NCBI GenBank assembly: GCA_963814975.1
Contig: CAWFFB010000014.1
Location: forward strand, 310,001 to 374,000
DNA from: CAVUXJ01 sp963814975
Lineage (GTDB): Bacteria > Acidobacteriota > Vicinamibacteria > Vicinamibacterales > CAVVIG01
Direction: 5' to 3'
Length of the DNA: 64,000 bases
The notes under the pieces were generated by a model. It had not been told where the DNA came from and made no database searches. It saw only the letters and a list, made by a program, of their open reading frames with translations. Positions 1 to 8,829 of this stretch are shown in pieces. The stretch's first letter is position 1; the number at the start of each line of letters is the position of its first letter. The translations under genes were made by a program, and so were the position numbers.

Positions 1-40
1 GCCGGCGTTTCAGGCTCATGACAGGGGAATCGATCGTCCG

Positions 41-337
41 ATGAATCCCGTTCCGCGCGCCGATCGGCTCCAGCTCCGCCTTCCGATGACCTATCGTGCA
101 CAGGGCGACGAGGAATGGTTGCTGAGCCGTGTCGTGAACCTGAGTGAATCAGGCGTGCTGTTCGGACCCACGGAACTCTCGCCTGGCACGGCCATGGAGA
201 TGATCATCTCGCCACCGGTCCCGGTCGGTGCGAGAGCGGCGGGCCCGCACGTGTGCGGCTGCAGGATCGTGCGGACGACGGAGATGGGCGACGCGGCGGC
301 GCAGTTCGAAACGTGGCGGGTTCTCTTGGAAGCGTGA
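41..337 (+). CDS. PilZ-domain-like protein
   Basis: Small soluble protein of 98 residues that is essentially a single PilZ-like domain. An arginine-rich N-terminus (R6, R9, R13) is followed by the NLSESG motif at residues 33-38, which fits the (D/N)xSxxG half of the c-di-GMP-binding signature. The family binds cyclic di-GMP and modulates motility, adhesion or exopolysaccharide. The first arginine motif is loose, so nucleotide binding is not assured. A purine-rich AGGGGAA lies about 13 bases before the ATG. It sits just upstream of the exported-protein cluster, but nothing shows that they share a role. Confidence 0.7.
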   Translation: MNPVPRADRLQLRLPMTYRAQGDEEWLLSRVVNLSESGVLFGPTELSPGTAMEMIISPPVPVGARAAGPHVCGCRIVRTTEMGDAAAQFETWRVLLEA

Positions 338-369
338 GGCAAACCCCTCAGAAAGGTGAATTGATATTT

Positions 370-855
370 ATGGTATCCAACAAAGTCATCCTCGCGACAG
401 CCAGGCTCCGGCAGTTCAGCGGCGTGTTCCTGTGGCTCACCCTGGCATCGGCGGTGGTCGTCCTTCGGATCGGTCACGCGCAGCAACCAGGCGGCCAGAA
501 GCCCGCGGCGGCTGCCCAACCCGCGCTCATCACCGGGACGTCGACCACCGCGGAACCCACAGGGGTTACGGTCGCGCGCCGGAAGTTCGAGCCGGCGTCG
601 AGGACGTACTGGCACAGCCATCCGGGAGGCCAGCTGCTTCTGATCGAAGAAGGGCGCGCGCTCGTCCAGGAGCGTGGGAAGCCCGTCCGGACCCTCTCTC
701 CAGGCGAGAGCATCTTCACTGGACCGAACATCGCCCACTGGCACGGCGCCACGCCGACGCAGGCGATGACACAGTTGAACGTCGGGTTCCCGGGCGGCGC
801 CACGAAGTGGATGGACCCGGTGACCGACGCCCAATATTCGGGAAAGACGCAATAA
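370..855 (+). CDS. Exported cupin-domain protein
   Basis: A 161-residue protein with an N-terminal export signal (hydrophobic residues about 16-33, ending near HAQQ) and one cupin barrel. Likely metal ligands are H82 and H84 in WHSHPGG and H123 and H125 in AHWHG, the usual two-motif cupin metal site. Small cupins of this type bind a divalent metal and can be dioxygenases, isomerases or sensors; the substrate is unknown. I chose the ATG at 370 because AAAGGTGA lies 12 bases upstream; an open frame continues back to 253 without such a site. First gene of a tight run of exported proteins, 34 bases before the next. Confidence 0.8.
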   Translation: MVSNKVILATARLRQFSGVFLWLTLASAVVVLRIGHAQQPGGQKPAAAAQPALITGTSTTAEPTGVTVARRKFEPASRTYWHSHPGGQLLLIEEGRALVQERGKPVRTLSPGESIFTGPNIAHWHGATPTQAMTQLNVGFPGGATKWMDPVTDAQYSGKTQ

Positions 856-889
856 ATAGATTGCTCATCATTCAGGAGAAGTAGGTTCC

Positions 890-1789
890 ATGCTGTCCAG
901 AAGAACGCTTCTGTCGACGCCCCTGGCTCTGATCGCCACACGAGCCGTCGCTGTCGCCGCCGGCAAGATGACCCTTGCCATCCACCAGAACACGTCCTCC
1001 GGGGCGGGCTATCGCAAATCGCTGGAAGGGTGGTCGCGCGCGGGCATCAAACACGTCGAGATTACCGCCGCCCTCCTCGACGACTTTCTGAAAACCGACA
1101 CCCTGGCAGCCGCGGGGCGGGTCCTGTCCGACCTCGGGCTGACTCCAGTGTGTGCGGCATGTGGCGTGGGGGGGCTCTGGGAGCCGAACCCCGGTCGTGC
1201 CGCATCGCTCGACGCGTTCAAGAAGCGATGCGAGATGTTCGCGACGCTGGGGCTGACCCGCATCTATTCTCCGACCGGCACGACTCTGAAATTCACGGAG
1301 GAGGATTACAAGGCCGGACCGGACAACATTCGTCAAGTGGGGGAGATTGCGAAACAATTTCGCCTGACGGTCATGGCCGAGTTCATCCGCACCTCGTCGT
1401 ACATTTCCACGCTGCCCACGCTGCTGAAAATGACCCGAACCGCGGCGCATCCGAATATGGCGATCTTGTTCGACTTCTACCACTTCTGGTCCGGCCTCAA
1501 CAAGCTCGAGGATCTCGATCTGATCCGTCCCGGCGAAATCGGCCATGTGCACTTCCAGGATGTTCCCGATCTCCCGCGCGAGCTGTTGGACAGTACAACC
1601 CGGATTATCCCGGGTGACGGGATTGCGCCGCTGAACCGGATGCTTCGCAAGCTCGCGGACAAGGACTACGCCGGTCCCCTGTCCGTCGAGCTCTTCCTGC
1701 CGAAATTCCAGCAGGGTGATCCCTTTGAGGTCGCCAGAGAAATCCGCCAGAAAGCAGAGCCAGTGATGCGTCAGGCGCGCGTGCTCTGA
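890..1789 (+). CDS. Exported sugar phosphate isomerase/epimerase-like TIM barrel protein
   Basis: A 299-residue protein of the xylose isomerase-like TIM-barrel superfamily (the fold of AP endonuclease 2, IolE and IolI). The N-terminus has a twin-arginine motif, SRRTLL, followed by a hydrophobic stretch and AVAVAAG, so export by Tat in folded form is likely, consistent with a metal cofactor loaded in the cytoplasm. Acidic and histidine residues typical of the metal site appear in EFIR, FDFYHFW, HVHFQDV and SVELFLP. Substrate unknown. AGGAGAAG precedes the ATG closely. The neighbours are exported too, so a periplasmic pathway is inferred. Confidence 0.75.
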   Translation: MLSRRTLLSTPLALIATRAVAVAAGKMTLAIHQNTSSGAGYRKSLEGWSRAGIKHVEITAALLDDFLKTDTLAAAGRVLSDLGLTPVCAACGVGGLWEPNPGRAASLDAFKKRCEMFATLGLTRIYSPTGTTLKFTEEDYKAGPDNIRQVGEIAKQFRLTVMAEFIRTSSYISTLPTLLKMTRTAAHPNMAILFDFYHFWSGLNKLEDLDLIRPGEIGHVHFQDVPDLPRELLDSTTRIIPGDGIAPLNRMLRKLADKDYAGPLSVELFLPKFQQGDPFEVAREIRQKAEPVMRQARVL

Positions 1790-1811
1790 GCATCGCGCAT
1801 TGGAGGGTGTG

Positions 1812-2771
1812 ATGGTCAGGCGTCGTATCGTCGTCATCGCCGTCGTGGCGGTTCTCGGGGCCGGTAGCGCGAGTGCTCAGGCTCAATCGTGGCGCCCGCC
1901 GACCGATGAACAACGCTGTCCCTCCAAGTGGGGCCCAGGCGATCAGCGGGGGGCGGCCAATCACATGAAGCCCGAAACGGTGCTGCGCGCCGCCCGCCTG
2001 ATCCGCACGGGTCAAGTGTTCGAGCTGGGGCGGGTGCTGTCCGGCGAGATGCCGTTGAGCGCTACCCGCCGTTTCGAGCTGCTCACGAAGCGGACGGTGA
2101 TGAGTCCCGAATCGAACCGGCGCGGGAGCAACGAGGAGATGGTCCTCGCGGAGATTGGCCAGGTCGGGACCCAGTTCGACGGCTTCGCGCACCAGACGGT
2201 CGGCAACAGCATGTACAACTGCTTCAAGGTCGATGAAACCGCCACGCGGGGCGGTTTTTCCAAGCTGGGAATCGAAAATGTCGGCGCGATCATGACACGC
2301 GGTGTCCTGATTGATGTCGCGGCCCTGAAAGGCGTGGCGGTCCTGCCCGACACCTACGAGATCACGGTCGGCGATCTGCAGGATGCCCTTGCGCGGCAGA
2401 AGTTGACGCTGCAGCCTGGCGACGCGGTGATCATCCATACCGGCTGGGGGACGCTGTGGGGCAAGGAAAATGCGCGCTACATGAAGACCAGCCCCGGGCT
2501 GGGCGCCACCGCGGGCGAATGGGTGGCGCGTCAGGACCCGATCCTCGTCGGAGCCGACAACTCGGCGGTCAACGTCACTCCCAATTCCGACAAGGCCGTG
2601 TCCAATCCGATCCATCAAATCATGCTCGTCATCAACGGCATTCACATCCTGGAGCATATGAAGCTGGACGAGCTCGCGGCGGCGCGCGCGTATGAGTTTG
2701 CCCTCGTCCTCCAGCCGCTCAAGCTTCAGGGCGCCACGGGTTCGACCGTTGCGCCGATCGCGGTGCGCTGA
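1812..2771 (+). CDS. Exported cyclase-family (kynurenine formamidase-like) hydrolase
   Basis: A 319-residue protein of the cyclase / kynurenine formamidase family (PF04199), metal-dependent amidases and cyclases. Family features visible are TQFDGFAHQ near residue 115, the segment carrying metal ligands, and VIIHTGWG near residue 205. A signal peptide precedes the domain (hydrophobic run ending GSASAQA). I chose the ATG at 1812 because GGAGGG lies five bases upstream; a TTG at 1800 would put that ribosome site inside the gene. It follows the TIM-barrel gene by 22 bases. The substrate cannot be told from sequence. Confidence 0.75.
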   Translation: MVRRRIVVIAVVAVLGAGSASAQAQSWRPPTDEQRCPSKWGPGDQRGAANHMKPETVLRAARLIRTGQVFELGRVLSGEMPLSATRRFELLTKRTVMSPESNRRGSNEEMVLAEIGQVGTQFDGFAHQTVGNSMYNCFKVDETATRGGFSKLGIENVGAIMTRGVLIDVAALKGVAVLPDTYEITVGDLQDALARQKLTLQPGDAVIIHTGWGTLWGKENARYMKTSPGLGATAGEWVARQDPILVGADNSAVNVTPNSDKAVSNPIHQIMLVINGIHILEHMKLDELAAARAYEFALVLQPLKLQGATGSTVAPIAVR

Positions 2772-2819
2772 GCCGGCCGTCGACGGGAGCGGATTTCTTT
2801 CCTGTTGGGATGCGTCACC

Positions 2820-3896
2820 ATGTCCAGTTCAAATCGCGTCAGAATCACCCTGATCGCGAGCGTCGCTGTGTTCGCCCTGTCCGGGGACAGCGCCTACATG
2901 CAGGCCGATATCGTCGATCCGGCGAAGAGCACTCTACCCAACCCCAATCCCACGGTGATCAAGAACTGGGGAGCGCTTCCCGAAGGCCGGATCTGGGGCA
3001 ATACGGCCGGTGTCGACATAGGGCCCGACGGGAACATCTGGGCCTACGATCGGTGCGGCTCGAACAGTTGTGACGGCTCGAACCTTCCGTCAGTCTTCAA
3101 GTTCGATCGCTCGACCGGCAAGCTGCTCACGAGCTTTGGCGGCGGGATGATCGTCTTCCCTCACGGGATTCACGTGGACAGGGAAGGCAACGTCTGGATC
3201 ACCGATGGGACGGCGAACAAAGCGGGCACGAAAGGTCATCAGGTCTTCAAGTTCAGCCCGGAGGGCAAGGTCCTGATGACGCTCGGCAAGGCCGGAGTGG
3301 CCGGGAACGGTCCGGATACGTTCAACGAGCCGACCGACGTGATCACGGCGCCGAACGGCGACATCTTCGTGTCGGACGGCCACAGCGGCCAGAACGACAA
3401 GCGGCCTCCGAATGCAAACGGGCGCATCGTGAAGTTCACGAAGGACGGGAAGTACATCAAGGAATGGGGAAAGATAGGCTCCACGCCCGGCGAGTTCCGG
3501 ACGCCGCATTCACTCGCGTTCGACGCGCGCGGGCGTTTGTTCGTTGCCGACCGCGGGAATCATCGTCTGCAGATCTTCGATCAGGACGGCAAGCTGCTGG
3601 ACACGTGGCTGCAATTCGGCCGGGTAAGTGGCGTGGTCATCGTGGGCGATCGGTTGTACGCGATTGACTCGGAGTCGAACGCCACGCGTCATCCCGGCTG
3701 GAAGACGGGGATTCGGATCGGGAGCACGAAAGAAGACAAGGTCGTCGCCTTCATCCCCCCGCATCCGAACAATGAGCCCTATGGGGCCGCTGGCGAAGGC
3801 GTGGCCGTGGACCGCGAGGGCGACGTGTATGCGGCGGAGGGACCGAACTCGCGCGCCGCGGCCGGCGGCGGCCTGACGAAATACGTCAAGCAGTAG
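2820..3896 (+). CDS. Exported NHL-repeat beta-propeller protein
   Basis: About 358 residues, a signal peptide followed by a six-bladed NHL-type beta-propeller. Repeats show as VDIGPDGNIWAYD, IHVDREGNVWITD, VITAPNGDIFVSD, LAFDARGRLFVAD and VAVDREGDVYAAE. The pattern resembles peptidyl-alpha-hydroxyglycine alpha-amidating lyase-like and SMP-30-like propellers, which act as lactonases, lyases or binding scaffolds. Catalysis is not proven. ATG 2820 is preferred to the TTG at 2805 because the signal peptide (SSSNRVRITLIASVAVFAL) starts there; neither has a strong ribosome site. It is the fourth exported protein in the run. Confidence 0.75.
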   Translation: MSSSNRVRITLIASVAVFALSGDSAYMQADIVDPAKSTLPNPNPTVIKNWGALPEGRIWGNTAGVDIGPDGNIWAYDRCGSNSCDGSNLPSVFKFDRSTGKLLTSFGGGMIVFPHGIHVDREGNVWITDGTANKAGTKGHQVFKFSPEGKVLMTLGKAGVAGNGPDTFNEPTDVITAPNGDIFVSDGHSGQNDKRPPNANGRIVKFTKDGKYIKEWGKIGSTPGEFRTPHSLAFDARGRLFVADRGNHRLQIFDQDGKLLDTWLQFGRVSGVVIVGDRLYAIDSESNATRHPGWKTGIRIGSTKEDKVVAFIPPHPNNEPYGAAGEGVAVDREGDVYAAEGPNSRAAAGGGLTKYVKQ

Positions 3897-3954
3897 CGAG
3901 GCTTGTCCCTTGTGCTCCAAGTCATGAGGATCGCGCGATGAACTGCAAGGGGGA

Positions 3955-4923
3955 ATGATGAGGACCCATCACGGCCGTGCCAGTGCGTTCCCAGGTGCGC
4001 TACTGGTTGCAGCAGTAGCAGTGCTTGGTGCACTGCAGACGTCCGCCGGAGAGCCTGCGTTCAGTCAACGTGGAGGCGGAGACGAAGCCGCCGGCGCGCT
4101 CGCTGGAGCAATCGACATTCATGTCCACAGCCTTCCCGACGATCGTCCGCGGTCGATCGACGGGGTTGACGTCGCGAAGCTGGCCCATGCGCGGGGGATG
4201 CGCGCGATCGTCCTCAAGAATCACTACGAGTCGACAGCCGGGCCGGTTTTCATGGTGCGCAAGCTGGTCCCGGGCATCGAAGTCTTCGGCGGCATCGATC
4301 TGAACCTCACGGTCGGCGGCATCAATCCGGCCGCTGTCGAGCATATGACGCGGGTGACCGGCGGATGGGGACGGATGGTGTGGATGTCGACCTTCGACGC
4401 CGAGAACCAGGTTCGATTCTCAAAGGAGAACCGGCCGTTTGTGACCGTCTCGCGCGGCGGCGATCTGACGCCGGAAGTGAAACAGGTCATCGGGCTCATC
4501 GCGAAGCACAATCTCGTGCTGGCGACGGGTCATGTCACCTCACAGGAAGGCCTGATGATGCTGCGCGAGGGACAGCGCCAGGGCGTTCAGCACATGGTCG
4601 TCACGCATGCGATGAATCCGCCGGTGTCCATGAGCGTGGCGCAGATGCAGGAAGCGGCGAAGCTGGGCGCCTTCATCGAGTTCACCGGCAGTTCATTGAC
4701 GACGCCGGACGCCGATGCTCGCATGGGTCGCTTCGCGGATGCGATCAGGAAGGTCGGCCCCGAGTTCTGCATCCTCTCGTCCGATCTCGGACAGCAGGGG
4801 AATGCGTTGCCGCCGGACGGTTTCGGCGCGTTTCTCATGGCCCAGCGCGGCAAAGGGTTCACCGCCCAGGAAGTGGATCGGATGGCGAAGCAGAACCCGG
4901 CACGGCTGCTCGGCCTGCCTTGA
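3955..4923 (+). CDS. Exported DUF6282-type amidohydrolase-like protein
   Basis: A 322-residue protein with an export signal (residues about 10-30) and a single amidohydrolase-like TIM barrel resembling DUF6282. Metal-site candidates are the HxH in AIDIHVHSLPD, NHYESTAG, GHVTSQEG, VTHAMNPP and the aspartate in SSDLGQQG, in the order usual for metal-dependent hydrolases. Family members are annotated only by domain and no substrate is established. The ribosome site AAGGGGGA abuts the tandem ATGATG at 3955-3960, so either ATG may be used. The stop overlaps the TTG start of the next gene (TTGA). Confidence 0.7.
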   Translation: MMRTHHGRASAFPGALLVAAVAVLGALQTSAGEPAFSQRGGGDEAAGALAGAIDIHVHSLPDDRPRSIDGVDVAKLAHARGMRAIVLKNHYESTAGPVFMVRKLVPGIEVFGGIDLNLTVGGINPAAVEHMTRVTGGWGRMVWMSTFDAENQVRFSKENRPFVTVSRGGDLTPEVKQVIGLIAKHNLVLATGHVTSQEGLMMLREGQRQGVQHMVVTHAMNPPVSMSVAQMQEAAKLGAFIEFTGSSLTTPDADARMGRFADAIRKVGPEFCILSSDLGQQGNALPPDGFGAFLMAQRGKGFTAQEVDRMAKQNPARLLGLP

Positions 4924-5477
4924 AGCCGATCTTCTTCCGATCCGCGTCAGACTTCAGGCAATGGCTCCAGACGCATCACGAGAGTGCGCCGGAGGTCTGG
5001 GTCGGCTTCTACAAGAAGAACTGTGGAAAGCAGGGCCTCACCTACGCGGAGGCGGTCGATCAGGCGCTCTGTTATGGCTGGATCGACGGCATCAAGAAAC
5101 GCGTCGATGAGCATGGGTACACGCACCGCTTTTCGCCGCGTCAGTCGCGGAGCGTCTGGAGCACGATCAACATCAAGCGCGCCGAAAACCTCAAGCGCCT
5201 GGGCTTCATGCAGCCACGCGGCCTCGAGGCCTTCGAACGGCGCGATCCCGCGCGGTCGGGCATCTATTCCTTCGAGAACCGGCCCAAGCGGTTCGCGCCT
5301 GCGCTTGAACGACGCTTCAGAGCGAACAAGAAGGCGTGGGCGTTCTTTCAGGCGCAGCCCCCCGGCTATCGGCGACTCATGGCCTTCCTGGTGATGAGCG
5401 CGAAGCAGGACGAGACGAAAGTACGACGCCTCGTCCAGCTGATCCAGGTTTCCGCGAAAGGACGTCGGCGAATCTGA
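4920..5477 (+). CDS. YdeI/OmpD-associated family protein
   Basis: A 185-residue cytoplasmic protein of the YdeI / OmpD-associated family. Conserved pieces are SADFRQWLQ-like N-terminus, EVWVGFYKK, LTYAEAVDQALCYGWIDG, RFSPRQSRSVWSTIN and a lysine/arginine-rich C-terminus. Members are linked to antimicrobial-peptide or stress tolerance in some bacteria, but the biochemical role is unknown. The reading frame runs open far upstream. The start is placed at TTG 4920, which overlaps the stop of the preceding gene and gives the family's usual length. Confidence 0.8.
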   Translation: MKPIFFRSASDFRQWLQTHHESAPEVWVGFYKKNCGKQGLTYAEAVDQALCYGWIDGIKKRVDEHGYTHRFSPRQSRSVWSTINIKRAENLKRLGFMQPRGLEAFERRDPARSGIYSFENRPKRFAPALERRFRANKKAWAFFQAQPPGYRRLMAFLVMSAKQDETKVRRLVQLIQVSAKGRRRI

Positions 5478-5538
5478 GCCGGAGGCGCAAGCGGCGCCCT
5501 TCGATCCGGCTGGCTCACCGGTCTGAGCCCAGCTGCAA

Positions 5539-6154
5539 TCAACGATCGGCAGGCCACCCCGAGTCGATCGGCTTCGCGGGGTCTGCCGTGATCTGCAGCT
5601 CCGCGCAGTGGTGGTAGCTATACCCGCCGGGATTGTTGAAGGCGTGCTCGGCCATGAACTGCACGACTTGCAGCGTGCACTTCCGGCAATTGATGTTCGG
5701 AAGCTGAATGTCGGTCTCCCAAGGAGGCAGGGTGCCGGCCGGTTTCGTGGCGTGCACGAACAGACCATCGGCGAGCACCGGGATCCGAGGCGGGTTCTGT
5801 ATGGCCGCGGACACGGACCACGGACCCCTTTCGCTGTCCCGCGTGGTGGTTTCCGGATCGAGCGGCAGCTCGGTGGGCGAGTTGACTGCCAGCGCCACGC
5901 GGTAGTGGCCCGGGTGGTAGACGGTCTCCTGAATCTTGAGGTGCAGCTTCTGGCCGCCGACCGCCTTGCCGACGACATTACTCGGCTTGCCCCAGTCCAG
6001 CATTGGTACCGCCGCAGGGACCCGCCTTCTGCGGATCGCCACGGTCGTTTTCGATGAGCCATGAAGCTGGCTCCAGCAGCCTGAAATGCGCCGAGACAAC
6101 ACCGGGAGCGATTACAACCAGCAAGGCAGTGAGGAGTCGAGCAATGTGTTTCAT
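5539..6154 (-). CDS. Exported SCE4755-like polysaccharide monooxygenase-like copper protein, frameshifted
   Basis: Start at 6154 with GGGAGG upstream. Signal peptide KHIARLLTALLVVIAPGVVSA is followed directly by HFRLLEPASW, so the mature protein would begin with histidine, the hallmark of the copper histidine brace of lytic polysaccharide monooxygenases. The C-terminal half carries INCRKCTLQVVQFM and YSYHHCAELQI, the cysteines and histidines seen in the SCE4755-type monooxygenase-like family. The frame breaks between 5985 and 6003: the N-terminal part ends CGGTNAGLG and the rest resumes at WGKPSNVVG one frame over. Oxidative activity is inferred from the family; copper transport is an alternative. 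Confidence 0.7.
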
Positions 6155-6307
6155 GACCTGTGCCTCCCGATGTAAGACGACTCGCAGAGCAGCGATTTCT
6201 CGCCAGACGGCGACGAACGCTATCATACGTGATGAGCGGGCGATGCGGCCCCGTCCTTGGAAATAATCCCGTTACCAGAATGAGCCCGCGCCAGGACGAC
6301 ACCTGCG

Positions 6308-7393
6308 ATGCAGACCATTAATTTCACCCGCGGAGTTCCCGCCAGCGAGTCCTTTCCGATCGACGAGGTGATCGCCGCGGCGGAGGCTGCCCTCAGAACG
6401 AATGGGGTGGCGATGCTCCAGTACGGGCCGTCGCTCGGCTTCCAGCCGTTGCGCGAGTGGCTCGCCGAGTGGCAGGGTGTGACCGTCGACCGCGTCCTCA
6501 CCGGCAACGGTTCGCTCCAGCTGATTGAGTTCCTGTGCCTGCGCATGCTGCAGCCAGGCGACACGGTGTTCACTGAGGCGCCGACCTACGACCGGACGCT
6601 CACGTTGCTGCGCCGCCACGGCGCCGAAGTGGTCGGCATCCCGGTCGAAGCCGATGGCCCCGAGATCGCGGCGCTCGAACAGGCACTGGCGATCCGCGTG
6701 CCGAAGTTCTTTTACATCATCCCCGATTTCCAGAATCCCGCGGGCGTGACCTGCTCCGGAGCGAAGCGCCAGCAGATCGTGAAGCTTGCCGCCCGCCACG
6801 GCTTTCTCCTCGTCGAAGACGCGCCCTACCGTCTCCTTCGTTACCGCGGCCGCGAGGAACCGACCCTGTACGAGCTGGCACCGGACATCACGCTTCACAT
6901 GAGCTCGTTCACCAAGCTGATTGCGCCCGGCGTGCGGACCGGATTCATGATTGGCGAGCCGAAGCTGATCGCCACGTTCGCGAAGGCGGCCGAGGATACG
7001 TACATATCGCCAGGCTATGTCGCTCAGGGCATCACCAACGAATGGTGCCGCCGCGGACTGCTGGCGCCGCAGATCGAGCGCTTGAAGAAGCTGTACGCGC
7101 CACGCCTCGATGCGTGTCTCGCCGGCCTCGACAAATACATGCCGGAGACCGTGGCGACGCGGCCCGATGGCGGGTTTTTCATCTCGCTCACCCTTCCCGC
7201 AGGGGTGACCGCGTCCGCGGTGCGGACGGCGGCCGCCGCGCGAGGTCTCAACCTCGCCGAGGGTCTGGCCTTCTTTCCGCAGGGAGGCGGCGAGCGATTC
7301 CTGCGGCTGCCCTTCTGCGCACTCTCGGCCGCGGAGATCGACGAGGGCATCCGGCGTCTGGCCGACAGCGTCCTGTCAACGCGGACGGTGTGA
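6308..7393 (+). CDS. PLP-dependent aminotransferase (LysN/MocR-like class I/II fold)
   Basis: A 361-residue fold-type I aminotransferase without the N-terminal GntR domain, closest in style to 2-aminoadipate transaminases (LysN-like). PLP-site residues visible are GNGSLQ (67-72), N143 in FQNPAG, D171 and Y174 in VEDAPY, the Schiff-base lysine K203 in SSFTKLIAPG and R210. Substrate range is probably an aromatic, branched or dicarboxylic amino acid but is not determined by sequence. The start is the ATG at 6308 with AGGA about 14 bases upstream. The downstream intergenic stretch is a period-7 array. Confidence 0.85.
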   Translation: MQTINFTRGVPASESFPIDEVIAAAEAALRTNGVAMLQYGPSLGFQPLREWLAEWQGVTVDRVLTGNGSLQLIEFLCLRMLQPGDTVFTEAPTYDRTLTLLRRHGAEVVGIPVEADGPEIAALEQALAIRVPKFFYIIPDFQNPAGVTCSGAKRQQIVKLAARHGFLLVEDAPYRLLRYRGREEPTLYELAPDITLHMSSFTKLIAPGVRTGFMIGEPKLIATFAKAAEDTYISPGYVAQGITNEWCRRGLLAPQIERLKKLYAPRLDACLAGLDKYMPETVATRPDGGFFISLTLPAGVTASAVRTAAAARGLNLAEGLAFFPQGGGERFLRLPFCALSAAEIDEGIRRLADSVLSTRTV

Positions 7394-7400
7394 CGTCCTA

Positions 7401-7467
7401 GAAAACCTGAAGCCTGAAACCTGAAGTGCAATCTGACGTCTGCACTCTGCAAACTTGCAATCTCTGG
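7401..7467. repeat. Period-7 degenerate tandem array
   Basis: The gap between the aminotransferase and the next gene is filled by heptads such as TGAAGCC, TGAAACC, TGAAGTG, CAATCTG, ACGTCTG and CACTCTG. AGTGCA at 7425-7430 is the reverse complement of TGCACT at 7441-7446. The array ends just before the ATG at 7474. Confidence 0.7.
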
Positions 7468-7473
7468 TAGTAG

Positions 7474-8061
7474 ATGAAGAGCATGCCGCTACTCAACCTT
7501 CAGGGGGATCGCTTCAAGCCGCTCACCGCGGAGCAGCTCACCCCGGAACAGAAAGCGATGGTGGATGATCTGCTCTCGGGGGCGCGCACCAGCCTCGAGG
7601 GCCCGTTCAACGTCCTCCTGCGAAGTCCGGAGATGGGCAATCTCTCTCAGAAGCTCGGCGAATACCTGCGCTTCCGGACGGTGGTGCCCAAGCGGCTCAA
7701 CGAGATGGCCATTCTGATGACGGCCAGGTGGTGGTCGTCTCAATATGAGTGGTACCTGCATAAGACCCTCGCGTTGAGCGCCGGTTTGAACGCCGCCGTG
7801 ATCGATGCCATACAAGCGGGCCGCCGGCCGGCTGAGATGCAGCCGGACGAGACCGTCATCTATGACTTCTGCACGGAGCTGCGCGACCGTCGCCGGGTGA
7901 GCGACGGAACGTTCCAGACGGCGCTGCACCTGCTCGGCGAAAGAGGGGTCGTCGATCTGGTCGCGACGATGGGGTATTACGACCTGGTGTCGATGGCTCT
8001 CAATGTGGACCGCTATCCGTTGCCCGATGGAGCGCAAACGCCCTGGCCCGAGCCGGAGTAG
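7474..8061 (+). CDS. Carboxymuconolactone decarboxylase / AhpD-like family protein
   Basis: A 195-residue all-helical protein of the carboxymuconolactone decarboxylase family. Recognisable parts are FNVLLRSPEMGNLSQKLGEYLRF and ILMTARWWSSQYEWYLH, the conserved helix-turn-helix region. It lacks the CxxC redox pair of AhpD peroxidase partners, having only one cysteine (YDFCTEL), so a decarboxylase-like or unknown role fits better than peroxide reduction. Translation begins directly after the period-7 array with no clear ribosome site. Confidence 0.8.
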   Translation: MKSMPLLNLQGDRFKPLTAEQLTPEQKAMVDDLLSGARTSLEGPFNVLLRSPEMGNLSQKLGEYLRFRTVVPKRLNEMAILMTARWWSSQYEWYLHKTLALSAGLNAAVIDAIQAGRRPAEMQPDETVIYDFCTELRDRRRVSDGTFQTALHLLGERGVVDLVATMGYYDLVSMALNVDRYPLPDGAQTPWPEPE

Positions 8062-8185
8062 GCCGAGGGCGACTCAGGAAAAGGCCGCAGGCTCGGGACA
8101 CGGTATCTCACGGTTGTTCGTCGGACTCGGCTGCAGGCTGGCTGCCAGCAAGTGCTGGCGGCGGCATTCCCCGGCTGGAGGATGA

Positions 8186-8770
8186 ATGGGCAAAGGGCGT
8201 CTGGAAACGTTCAGTGACGGCGTGATCGCGATCATCATCACGATCATGGTGCTCGAGTTGAAGGTGCCACATGGCGCCGACTGGTCCGCTCTACGTCCGT
8301 TGACGCCCGTATTTCTGAGCTACGTGCTCAGTTTCGTCTTTCTCGGCATCTACTGGAACAATCACCATCATCTGCTGCACGCGGTGCGGCATATCAACGG
8401 TCGAGTCCTGTGGGCGAACACGCATCTGCTGTTCTGGCTGTCGCTGGTGCCTGCCGCGACAGCCTGGATAGGGGAGTACCACTTCGCGGCGGCGCCCGTC
8501 GCCTTGTACGGGATCGTGCAGCTGCTTGCTGCGTGTGCGTATTTCATCCTCACCAAATCCTTGATTGCCGCCCACGGTCACGATTCGCCGTTGGCGGCTG
8601 CCGTCGGCCGCGACGTCAAGGGCAGAGTGTCGGTGGTGATTTGGGCGGTGGCAATTCTCGTCTCGCTCGTGACGCCGCTCCTGGCTTGTGCTCTTTACGT
8701 TCTGGTAGCCATCATCTGGTTCATTCCCGACCGTCGGATTGAACGGGCGCTCGCCGAGGCGGGCCAGTAA
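8186..8770 (+). CDS. TMEM175-family potassium channel-like membrane protein
   Basis: A 194-residue integral membrane protein of the TMEM175 family (formerly DUF1211). The signature FSD motif is at residues 9-11 in ETFSDGVIAIIITIM, followed by about six hydrophobic segments, including YWNNHHHLLH after the second. Bacterial members form tetrameric potassium-permeable channels in the inner membrane. GGAGGATGAATG places the ribosome site correctly before the ATG at 8186. It converges with the cupin gene at 8981 across a long period-7 array. Confidence 0.85.
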   Translation: MGKGRLETFSDGVIAIIITIMVLELKVPHGADWSALRPLTPVFLSYVLSFVFLGIYWNNHHHLLHAVRHINGRVLWANTHLLFWLSLVPAATAWIGEYHFAAAPVALYGIVQLLAACAYFILTKSLIAAHGHDSPLAAAVGRDVKGRVSVVIWAVAILVSLVTPLLACALYVLVAIIWFIPDRRIERALAEAGQ

Positions 8771-8829
8771 GAACAGCGGTCGGCCCATCAGCGTCAAGCC
8801 GTGGCTCGGCGTTGATACCAAGACCTGCG

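Noticed and set aside
4947..6302. 451-codon minus-strand frame spanning the YdeI and LPMO-like genes
   Set aside because: It is a read-through mixture: antisense to YdeI, and only one short part matches the wrong frame of the LPMO-like gene.
8003..8185. Short open frame between the decarboxylase-like and TMEM175 genes
   Set aside because: It overlaps the upstream gene in another frame, has no ribosome site and no recognisable sequence.
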